Below, piece after piece: positions 28,691 through 36,255 of a stretch of 64,000 bases of DNA. The DNA is taken from assembly GCA_022446795.1 (NCBI GenBank), contig JAKVBX010000003.1, forward strand, positions 113,056 to 177,055. Reading direction: 5' to 3'. Below the pieces are notes generated by a model. The model was given only the letters and a program-made list of their open reading frames with translations, searched no databases and was not told the DNA's origin. Origin of the DNA: Phycisphaerales bacterium (GTDB lineage: Bacteria; Planctomycetota; Phycisphaerae; Phycisphaerales; SM1A02). Made by a program: the position numbers and the translations under genes. Every line of letters begins with the position of its first letter. Position 1 is the stretch's first letter.

Positions 28691-30166
28691 GTGCCCAGGA
28701 CCTTCCTGTTCTATGACTTCGAGACCGATGGGGCCCAGCCCTCGGTCTGCCGTCCCGTGCAGTTCGCCTGCCTGCGCACCGATACTGAACTGAACCCGAT
28801 CCCCGGGGAGGATGGAACGGTGCTCTGGTGTCGACCGGCGGTCGATCGACTCCCCGCCCCGGAAGCCTGCCTGGTCACGGGAATCACCCCGCAGCAAGCC
28901 GCCGCGAGAGGCACCTCCGAAGCGGAGTTCCTGCACGAGATCCACGGGCTCATGACCGCCCCGGACACGACGTCCCTGGGCTGGAACTCGCTTCGGTTCG
29001 ATGACCTGGTCTGCCGATTCGGCTTCTGGCGGACCTTTCATGACCCGTACGCACACGGCTATGCCCGAGGCTGCACCGCATGGGATCTGATCGACCTGGC
29101 CCGGGCCGCCCAGGCGCTTCGGCCGGACGGCATCACCTGGCCCACTCGGGAGGACGGGGCACCGTCATTCCGGCTCGAGCACCTCACCGAGGCCAATGGC
29201 ATCGCCCACGAGGATGCCCACGACGCGCTCTCCGATGTCCGAGCGACGGTGGCCTTCGGACAACTGCTTCGAGCGCACCAGGGCGACCTCTGGGCCTGGG
29301 GCGAGTCCCTCACGGACACGGACCTGGTCGAGCGGAAACTGCAGGGCCCCGACCCGCTGGTCCATGTCAGCGCACGAATTCCAGCCCAACTGGGCTGCAC
29401 GTCACCGATCCGGGTCATCACAAGGCATCCCCTCAACAAGCGTTCATGGATCTGCTGGGACCTGCGTCATGATCCCGGCCCACTGCTGGAGGCCTCCACC
29501 GAAGAGATCACCCGCCGGGCCTTCACCGCCGAGGCCAGCCTGCCCCCCGGCGAAAGTCGGTTCGCCCTGAAGGAGATCAAGAGCAACCGATCTCCGTTCA
29601 TCGCACCAGCCGGTGTGCTGAACGACGCTGACACCGATCGGCTGGAACTTGATGAATCCACGTGGCGCCGACACGACGCCATGCTGACACGAGATCCGAA
29701 GGCGCTGGCTGAACTGCAGTCGAAACTGGAGAAGGTCTACGCCACGACACCCCCAGCGGCAACCGATGTGGACGAGGCGATCTATGACAACTTCGTTCCC
29801 CGGGGTGATCAACGCGTCCGCGATCGCGTACACCGGACCCGACCCGGGAAGCTGGCGGAACTGGCGGCCGATTTCGAGGATCCCCGCCTGCCGGAACTGC
29901 TCTTCCACTACCGGGCCCGCAATCACCCCGAGACCCTGGACGCTCACGAGCGACAGGAGTGGCAGGAGCGGTGTCGCAATCGCCTGCTTCATCCTCCCGG
30001 TCGAGATGACCTTGCCTGGACCGAGTGGCTGTCCCATGTCAAGGCGTTGGCAACGGACGCTGGCTGCCCCGCGGACCACCGGCAGATTCTCAAGGCCGTC
30101 GAGGACTGGGGGCTCGACCTGGCCGCCTCCCATGGACTGTCCGTCGAATCAGGCGCTCGGACCTGA
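28691..30166 (+). CDS. sbcB: Exodeoxyribonuclease I
   Basis: Degrades single-stranded DNA 3' to 5' during recombination and mismatch repair. The 491-residue length is close to E. coli ExoI. DnaQ-type DEDDh residues are visible: D9 and E11 in FYDFETDG, an Asp in GWNSLRFDD (about 106), and His/Asp in HDALSDV (about 181-186). The SH3-like and helical C-terminal regions follow (GDQRVRDRV, LLFHYRARN, EWQERCRNRL). The start is GTG at 28691. The 3' end overlaps the convergent globin gene by 18 bases. Confidence 0.92.
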   Translation: MPRTFLFYDFETDGAQPSVCRPVQFACLRTDTELNPIPGEDGTVLWCRPAVDRLPAPEACLVTGITPQQAAARGTSEAEFLHEIHGLMTAPDTTSLGWNSLRFDDLVCRFGFWRTFHDPYAHGYARGCTAWDLIDLARAAQALRPDGITWPTREDGAPSFRLEHLTEANGIAHEDAHDALSDVRATVAFGQLLRAHQGDLWAWGESLTDTDLVERKLQGPDPLVHVSARIPAQLGCTSPIRVITRHPLNKRSWICWDLRHDPGPLLEASTEEITRRAFTAEASLPPGESRFALKEIKSNRSPFIAPAGVLNDADTDRLELDESTWRRHDAMLTRDPKALAELQSKLEKVYATTPPAATDVDEAIYDNFVPRGDQRVRDRVHRTRPGKLAELAADFEDPRLPELLFHYRARNHPETLDAHERQEWQERCRNRLLHPPGRDDLAWTEWLSHVKALATDAGCPADHRQILKAVEDWGLDLAASHGLSVESGART

Positions 30167-30589
30167 GCCCTCGGCCCGATTGCGCATGAAGTCGGCCACG
30201 TGCGCAAACCTCGCATCCAGGAAATCCCGAATCGGTCCGCGTACATCGCAGGCATCAAGTGCCTCGGCCATGCAGGCCAGCCACTGGTCACGCTCCGACT
30301 CACCGATGGGAAAGGGCGCATGCCGCATCCTCAGCCGCGGATGACCGTACTGCTGGACATACAGCTGAGGCCCCCCGAGCCAGCCACTGAGGAACTGGCG
30401 GAACTTCTCCTCGGCAGTGGACAGATCCGCCCCATGCAGTTCCCTGATCCCGGCATAGGCGGGATTCCGATCCATCGTCTCGTAAAAGGCCTTCGCCAGT
30501 TGGCCAACGGCCGCCTCCCCACCCAACGCCTCATAGGGCGTGTGGTCGGCACTGAATGCTGGTTGTCCAGGCCCGGGACCAGCAGTCAT
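30149..30589 (-). CDS. Group II truncated haemoglobin
   Basis: A 146-residue haem globin of the TrHbO/2-on-2 group, binding O2, NO or peroxide in the cytoplasm. It has YEALGGEAAVGQLAKAFYE at the start of the globin fold, the proximal-His region RMRHAPFPIG (about 103-112), and the conserved Trp in RDQWLACM. An N-terminal extension of about 18 residues precedes the fold. Its ATG shares one base with the stop of the receiver gene (TGATG), so translation is probably coupled. It is the last gene of a co-directional chain with a PAS histidine kinase, suggesting a part in gas or redox signalling; that is inference. Confidence 0.88.
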   Translation of the reverse strand: MTAGPGPGQPAFSADHTPYEALGGEAAVGQLAKAFYETMDRNPAYAGIRELHGADLSTAEEKFRQFLSGWLGGPQLYVQQYGHPRLRMRHAPFPIGESERDQWLACMAEALDACDVRGPIRDFLDARFAHVADFMRNRAEGSGPSA

Positions 30590-30969
30590 CAGGCAGCCTG
30601 CCCGCCGACGATGTGCGACTGAACAGCCTCCGCGAGACTCTCACGGTTCATCGGCTTGTGGTACAGCGGCTTCTCCTGGAGCGATTCGTCGACCAGGTTG
30701 GCGTTGTTGTACCCGGTCAGGAAGAAGAACGGTACGTTCTTGTCCACCAGGAAATCCGCCACCGATTCAGACGTCTCCCGCCCGAGGCTCACGTCCAGAA
30801 TCGCGCCATGGCAGACTTCCCGCTGCAGCAGCGACATGGCCCGGGCCGAACTTGGTGCCGGGCCGAGGACCTCGTACCCCATCTGCTCCAGGGACATCTT
30901 GAGATCCATGCCGATCAGGAAGGCATCCTCCACGATGAGAATGCGAAGAGGCTTTCCGGACGCACTCAT
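30589..30969 (-). CDS. Single-domain response regulator (receiver only)
   Basis: A 126-residue CheY-like receiver with acidic residues E14/D15, phospho-acceptor D59 in AILDVSLG, a conserved Thr in FFLTGYN (about 85) and K105 in YHKP. There is no output domain, as in regulators working with HWE/HisKA_2 kinases. Its start overlaps the kinase stop by 4 bases (ATGA) and its stop overlaps the globin start by 1 base. It most likely receives phosphate from that kinase; the downstream target is unknown. Confidence 0.9.
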   Translation of the reverse strand: MSASGKPLRILIVEDAFLIGMDLKMSLEQMGYEVLGPAPSSARAMSLLQREVCHGAILDVSLGRETSESVADFLVDKNVPFFFLTGYNNANLVDESLQEKPLYHKPMNRESLAEAVQSHIVGGQAA

Positions 30970-32441
30970 GAGGACGTGCCCTCGTCCGATGCATGCCCGC
31001 GAAGACGACCGATTTCATACTGGCAATTCGACAGCGGAATGCTGGCATCGAATCGAAAACCCTTGTCTTGAAACTCAACCGTGACCTCGCCCTCCAGTTC
31101 GTAGGGAATCATGCCCTCGATCAACTGCATGCCGAAGTTCTTCTGCTCCGGCTCCACAACGCTGCCCTGGGGGACGGACTCCCGCCACGACAACAGCAGT
31201 TGGGCCTCCGCCTCCTCGCCCTCGATGGACCAGTTCACGACGACACCGGATCCGTCGGGCGACAGACCGCCGTACTTGGCAGCATTGGTCATCAACTCGT
31301 TGATGACCGAGCCGATGGTCATGGCGGCATCTACCCCGACCTGGAGTTCGGGCCCGTCACATTGAATGGGGTTCTGGTCGGACTCACTGATCATGGCTCG
31401 ACCACCACCTTCGACCAGTTCCTTCAGACTGATGGGCTTCCAGGCCCGCTCTGCGAGCATCTGGTGCACCATGGCCATCGAGGCGACGCGTGACGTCAGG
31501 CTCACGATCCGGTCCCGATCGATTACCTCGCCTGCTGCAGCCAGTTCGCACTCGCCCAGGATGATCTGGAGGTTGTTCTTCACGCGGTGATCCAGTTCCC
31601 TCCGCAGCATCCGTTCACGCTGCTCACTGCGCCGAGCATCGGTCATGTCCTCGATGCTCCCCACGAGTTCCCGTTCACCATTCGACAACGTGATGACCCG
31701 CTGCGATTCCCGGATCCAGCGAATCCGGCCGCTCAGATCGATGATGCGATATTCGAGCTGGCCCTGGCCCTCGGCCCAGATCTCCTCCCGGGCCCGGACA
31801 ACCATTGGCAGGTCATCGGGATAGAGGTGTTCATCCCACGTGTACTCATTGGTTTCCAGGGCCGTCGCGTCGAATCCCAGGATCGTGGAGATGTTGGGGC
31901 TGATCCAGGCCAGCACGAGTTCCTGTTCCCGGCGACGGACGACGAAGAAAACGGTTGGACCGTAGTTGGAGACGTCATCCAGGTAGCCACGAACACGGTC
32001 GAGTTCCGCCTCACGCGCCTTGAGCTGTGTCAGATCTCGCAAGGTCGCTACGAAGACCGGTTCACCATCCACTTCCTCCGCTGCAATCGCCAACTCGACC
32101 GGGACACGCTCCCCATCCTTGCGTATACCCTCGATCTCGATTCGCTGTCCAAGGACGGGACCGACACCATGCGCGAGAAAGTGAGCCAAGCCGGCCCGAT
32201 GCGCCTCACGAAACTCGTCCGGGACAATCAACTCGGCCAGTTCACGTCCCAGGGCTTCGCGCTGCTCGTATCCGAAGATCTCCGTCGCCCGCTTGTTGAA
32301 TTCGACCACGTTTCCGTGGTGATCCATCACGATCATGGCATCCAGCATGCATCGATAGACCACCTCCGCAAGGCCCTTGTTGACCAGGGAATCATCACCT
32401 CGTGGATCAATCGATGAATTGGTGGGATGATCGTCTGTCAC
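30966..32441 (-). CDS. PAS-PAS HWE/HisKA_2-type sensor histidine kinase
   Basis: A 491-residue cytoplasmic kinase with no membrane segments. An N-terminal PAS domain (about 25-140: MIVMDHHGNVVEFNKRA, then a PAC region with FVATLRDLTQ) is followed by a second PAS (about 150-270). The dimerisation helix carries H285 in RELDHRVKNNLQII. The ATPase part has NELMTNAAKYGG and ends before a short variable tail. This arrangement is typical of light- or redox-sensing HWE/HisKA_2 kinases, but no flavin or haem ligand in the PAS domains could be assigned. Its start overlaps the upstream gene by 4 bases. Confidence 0.88.
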   Translation of the reverse strand: MTDDHPTNSSIDPRGDDSLVNKGLAEVVYRCMLDAMIVMDHHGNVVEFNKRATEIFGYEQREALGRELAELIVPDEFREAHRAGLAHFLAHGVGPVLGQRIEIEGIRKDGERVPVELAIAAEEVDGEPVFVATLRDLTQLKAREAELDRVRGYLDDVSNYGPTVFFVVRRREQELVLAWISPNISTILGFDATALETNEYTWDEHLYPDDLPMVVRAREEIWAEGQGQLEYRIIDLSGRIRWIRESQRVITLSNGERELVGSIEDMTDARRSEQRERMLRRELDHRVKNNLQIILGECELAAAGEVIDRDRIVSLTSRVASMAMVHQMLAERAWKPISLKELVEGGGRAMISESDQNPIQCDGPELQVGVDAAMTIGSVINELMTNAAKYGGLSPDGSGVVVNWSIEGEEAEAQLLLSWRESVPQGSVVEPEQKNFGMQLIEGMIPYELEGEVTVEFQDKGFRFDASIPLSNCQYEIGRLRGHASDEGTSS

Positions 32442-34921
32442 GGCTGCTCCGAACGTACTGGGCCGAGTGGGCGGATCTTGAGGTTCCGGAACGCGACAAC
32501 GTCGCCATGGTCCTGCAGCGCGATGTGACCACGTGTTCGACGGCCATAATCAGGCATGCCTCTGAACTTGCTGTCGGCGACGCGTCTTTCCCAGTCGGGT
32601 GAGGACAGGACATACTCGACGATCTTCACACCGTTGAGCCAGTGCTCGACCTCATCGCCTCGCATCACGATACGGGCCCGGTTCCAAGTCCCGGGCGGCC
32701 CGGTTGTATCCCAGGCCGGCGGATGCAATGCATAGTTTGAACCCGCCGAAGTCAAGGGGCTCCGTCCGTCCGCATGCCCCTTGTTGTCGAGGACCTGCAT
32801 CTCCGGCCCGGTGGCCCAGACGGCATTGCCGCCCTCGTCCACGTTGTAGAAGATCCCACTGTTACCAGCAGACTCGACACGCCACTCGAGCGACAGTTCA
32901 AAGTCATCGAACTGATCCCGCGTGATGATGTCGCCGCCGGGTCCGGTTCGGACGATCGCGCCATCGATGACCGACCACCCCTCTGGCATGGTGTCCTTGC
33001 GGAATCCGCGCCAGTGATCCGCCGAGGTGCCATCGAAGAGCAGTTGCCACCCTTCCGCTTCCTCACGCGGGGTCAGGACATTGGCTTGCGGCGGTCGATG
33101 ACTGGAACTGGAGTCGATGGAGAAGTGGCGACGAGGAACGCGGTGCATCGTGTACCACGCGTCCGTACTGTGCGGCAGACCATGACCGGTGCTCGACCAG
33201 GGACCGACCAACTGGACATGCACCATGGTGTTCGGTCGCAGGCCGGGAATCGACAGGAAGACGGACTCCTCACCGGACCGGACCGTCGCATGCTCGACCG
33301 CGAGACGTGTCACGTCACCGGTCCCAAGGTCACGAGCGCGAACATGCCAGGCCGCTGGATCAGACGCCACAACTCGTTCAACGGGATGGGAGAAGCGGAC
33401 GTCCAGGCCGTTGGCCCACGCCGCGACATGCGTCATCTCGAAGGGCCGATGGCCGCTGTCTTCCAGGCGATGGATGACCGGACCGTCATCATGATGTCCA
33501 ACGACCCAGGTGTGCCCCAGCGGCCCAGTCGCCACCGCGTTCACGTGGTCGCCGAGTCCCTGGCTGCATCGGAATACCGTGCCCTGGACCCCATCACCCG
33601 TGTCATCCAACTGCATGCGATGCAGTCCTCCCCCACCGCACGCCAACACATGACCGGCCCATGGGCCCGCTGACACGTGCGTCGCCGACGTCGGCCCGCC
33701 TTCGTCCGCTCCCGGCCAGACCACGCCATGCCGGCCTGGTGAATCCTGGCGTCCATGGAGCATCGAAATGCCTCCCGTCGCCGCCGGATCGATGATGGCC
33801 ACGTTGCCCGGGAGATCCTGCACGAAGCCGGTGGGTTCCACCAGGCCATCGGCGATGATCTCCCAACTGCCATCGCGTGAAAGCCGAAGGACACTGCCCC
33901 GGTGCTCACTGCCCACGGATGCACCATCGGCGTCGCGTGTCCGCCCGAGCATCGCCAGGAAGTCACTCCCGTCCGCCACCAGGCCACGGGCCGGTCCCCG
34001 ATCCGCACCGGCGACGGGCCACCCCGTGGCCATCGCCTCGTACTCGTCGATCCGGCCATCGCCCGTCGTGTCCCGCAATCGGGTCAACTCCTCGCGCTGG
34101 ATCACCCACAGTCCATCATCCGCAACCACCAGGCCACCGGGATCGTCGAGCCCCTCGGCCATCACGCCAAGGTCCAGTTCCCCAGTCTGCCGGTCCATGC
34201 CACGGACAAGCCAGAGCGTGCCGCCATCGGTCAAGAGCACCATGCGATCGTCCGCCAACCAGTCCATCGCGGTCACCGACCCGTCGAGGCCCGGCACCGG
34301 GTGCCGATGCGCCTTGAGTCCCGAATGCACCGCTACCAGCGGACTGCCATGTCCGGGATAGCGAGAGAGCGTCGGACGAACGATCTTCTTCCGCCCGGGC
34401 CGACTCGGCATGTTCGGATCCAGGCGCGTTCGCAGCACCTCCGCCGGAATGACCGTGAAGTCATGAGCCAGTGGCGGCTTCCACTTCAGGGCCAGCACCT
34501 CGTCCCCGGTGTTCTCGAAGAACTTCACCTGGAATGGATGGGTTCCGATCTCCAGGGGGATCCGACCGCTCTTGCCTTCCGCTGAGTGCAGGCCCCCGTG
34601 GTCAATGACCTGGGTCCCGGCAATCCAGAGTTCCGACCCGTCGTCACTCGTAAGTTCGAATTCGTATGTCCCGGGCTTGCTGATCACGAGCGAACCGTCA
34701 GCCATCAGGATGAAGTGATCATCAAATCCCCTGAAGTCCTGTGGCCCGGCGAGATCGAGGGTCGGCACGACCATGACGGCATTGGGCAACTGCCCAGGCT
34801 CCAGTTGATGAAGCGTGGTCATGGAGTCACCGATGTCCCAGATGCGAATCGTGACGCCCGGTGTCTCGGATGTGGCGGCAGTCAACGCACAGGCGGAGAG
34901 CAAGGAACAAGCGAAGATCAT
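32438..34921 (-). CDS. Secreted PA14 / beta-propeller / DUF1080 protein
   Basis: An 827-residue exported protein. It has a signal peptide (MIFACSLLSACALTAA), a PA14-type carbohydrate-binding domain (about 20-165, with GTYEFELTSDDGSELWI and HPFQVKFFENTG), a PVC-type propeller (about 200-500), a linker or fibronectin-like part (about 500-610), and a C-terminal DUF1080 domain (about 625-820, LLFDGTSADHWRGF and GNSGIFYN). It lacks the C-terminal cytochrome of the related protein at 4803. Sugar metabolism outside the cytoplasm is probable, substrate unknown. It overlaps both neighbours by 4 bases (ATGA), placing it firmly in the operon ahead of the kinase. Confidence 0.8.
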   Translation of the reverse strand: MIFACSLLSACALTAATSETPGVTIRIWDIGDSMTTLHQLEPGQLPNAVMVVPTLDLAGPQDFRGFDDHFILMADGSLVISKPGTYEFELTSDDGSELWIAGTQVIDHGGLHSAEGKSGRIPLEIGTHPFQVKFFENTGDEVLALKWKPPLAHDFTVIPAEVLRTRLDPNMPSRPGRKKIVRPTLSRYPGHGSPLVAVHSGLKAHRHPVPGLDGSVTAMDWLADDRMVLLTDGGTLWLVRGMDRQTGELDLGVMAEGLDDPGGLVVADDGLWVIQREELTRLRDTTGDGRIDEYEAMATGWPVAGADRGPARGLVADGSDFLAMLGRTRDADGASVGSEHRGSVLRLSRDGSWEIIADGLVEPTGFVQDLPGNVAIIDPAATGGISMLHGRQDSPGRHGVVWPGADEGGPTSATHVSAGPWAGHVLACGGGGLHRMQLDDTGDGVQGTVFRCSQGLGDHVNAVATGPLGHTWVVGHHDDGPVIHRLEDSGHRPFEMTHVAAWANGLDVRFSHPVERVVASDPAAWHVRARDLGTGDVTRLAVEHATVRSGEESVFLSIPGLRPNTMVHVQLVGPWSSTGHGLPHSTDAWYTMHRVPRRHFSIDSSSSHRPPQANVLTPREEAEGWQLLFDGTSADHWRGFRKDTMPEGWSVIDGAIVRTGPGGDIITRDQFDDFELSLEWRVESAGNSGIFYNVDEGGNAVWATGPEMQVLDNKGHADGRSPLTSAGSNYALHPPAWDTTGPPGTWNRARIVMRGDEVEHWLNGVKIVEYVLSSPDWERRVADSKFRGMPDYGRRTRGHIALQDHGDVVAFRNLKIRPLGPVRSEQP

Positions 34922-35571
34922 GGTGTCGGCTCCTTCGTCGCCTTGGCCGGCGGGTCAGCCCAATGCCCGTTGAAGATGGTCGTGATCACGGTGGACCCCG
35001 TGGCATTCATGGTCACATCGGCCAGAAGATTGTCATCCGCACCACGCGGGTGCAGCGTCCCCGTGGTACGGACCGGAAGTGTCAAACCTCCGACAGTACC
35101 TGTGCGGATCCGCTTCACCACGCCTGACTCCCCGGCCGGTGTCATCGTGAACGTGCGCTGCAGGGACAGCAATCCTCCCGGGCCGATCACGGTCTCGGGA
35201 CGTTCCTCAACCTGCAGTCGCTGGCCACTGGGCGCCAGGAGTTCATAGCGAAGGACGGCACGGCCATCCCGGATGCGATAGCCCAACCAGCGACAGGTCA
35301 GCGGCGAGGAACCGGTCTGATCCAACTCGATGAACCAGGACGGCGGTGGCGGCCCCGTCACCAGGATCTCACCACCAAGCGTTACGCGATCCAGCGTGCC
35401 CGTTCGGACGTCCCACGTGGCCTGGACACCGTGTCCGGTCCGGACGGTCACCAGACCCGGTCGGCCATCAGACGTTCCACGCTGCACGAGCGGTCCGGCA
35501 GCCATGGCCATGACCGTCACGACCAGCAACAGACCACGACCCAACATGCTTCGACCATTGGTACCGACCAC
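34918..35571 (-). CDS. Exported protein of unknown function
   Basis: A 217-residue protein with an N-terminal hydrophobic segment (about 9-30) fitting a signal peptide, then beta-rich sequence (VTVRTGHGVQATWDVRTG, ILVTGPPPPSWFIELD). I do not recognise a family. The GTG at 35571 is supported by AAGGAGG 8 bases upstream (35586-35580); an ATG at 35547 is an alternative. Its stop overlaps the PA14/DUF1080 gene by 4 bases, and similar beta-sandwich segments accompany DUF1080 proteins, so it may be a partner of that protein. Confidence 0.65.
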   Translation of the reverse strand: MVGTNGRSMLGRGLLLVVTVMAMAAGPLVQRGTSDGRPGLVTVRTGHGVQATWDVRTGTLDRVTLGGEILVTGPPPPSWFIELDQTGSSPLTCRWLGYRIRDGRAVLRYELLAPSGQRLQVEERPETVIGPGGLLSLQRTFTMTPAGESGVVKRIRTGTVGGLTLPVRTTGTLHPRGADDNLLADVTMNATGSTVITTIFNGHWADPPAKATKEPTP

Positions 35572-35579
35572 GCGACAGA

Positions 35580-35586
35580 CCTCCTT
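35580..35586 (-). promoter_or_regulatory. Strong ribosome-binding site selecting a GTG start
   Basis: AAGGAGG on the minus strand, 8 bases before the GTG at 35571. Confidence 0.65.
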
Positions 35587-35637
35587 GAGCCAGCAGAGGA
35601 GCAGCGTACCACTTGACTCAGGAAAGCTGCAGCCGAC

Positions 35638-36255
35638 TCAGCGGCGGGTCGCCCGGACGCCGCCATCCAGCCGGACCAGCAGATCTCGAGCAGCCAGGAG
35701 GCTCATGCTGGCCTCCCCGGCCAGCGTGCCTCGACCATCGACCAGCGCCAGCGTGATCATGGCCTGCGGCGTGGAATCGGTCGGGGTCCGGACCTGGCGG
35801 ACCTTCCAGTGCCCCCCGTTCACGATCACCCGATCCTGGTCGCCCTCGGGTTGCATCTTGAGGCTCACCCGGATCGGGCGGGCCGACGCCGTGGCGTTCG
35901 GCTCAAGGGTATCAAGCGCAACGAGTTGCTCCAGCATGCTGGTCAACTGAAGGCCCGATTCGTCATCCAGTCGCGCGTCCATGACCCACGTCGCCCGACC
36001 GGGATCGACGATCGCCAGGGTCGTTCTCGGATCGATGCTCTTGTCGGTCCCCTGGGGCGACTGGTCGTACGTGGGACGAGCAACGATGAAACGCAGTTCC
36101 TCGGATGGCCAGCGATCACCGTTCGCCGCTTCCGGCAGCCGACTCACACGGGCATCGGGCCCGGCGCGTTCAGGCGTGCGTGGCGGCGCCGAACAGGACA
36201 GCGGCATCGCCGCGGCCATGACCAGCCCGATGAGCGGAACCCATCGATCACTCAA
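35638..36255 (-). CDS. Predicted lipoprotein of unknown function
   Basis: A 205-residue protein with a lipoprotein signal: MSDRWVPLIGLVMAAAMPLSC, Cys21 acylated. The rest is a soluble domain with segments such as LRFIVARPTYDQ, ATWVMDARLDDESG and ASMSLLAARDLLVRLDGG. I do not recognise it. Its start overlaps the stop of the 835-residue protein gene by 8 bases and its stop lies 66 bases before the next gene in the same direction. Confidence 0.65.
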   Translation of the reverse strand: MSDRWVPLIGLVMAAAMPLSCSAPPRTPERAGPDARVSRLPEAANGDRWPSEELRFIVARPTYDQSPQGTDKSIDPRTTLAIVDPGRATWVMDARLDDESGLQLTSMLEQLVALDTLEPNATASARPIRVSLKMQPEGDQDRVIVNGGHWKVRQVRTPTDSTPQAMITLALVDGRGTLAGEASMSLLAARDLLVRLDGGVRATRR

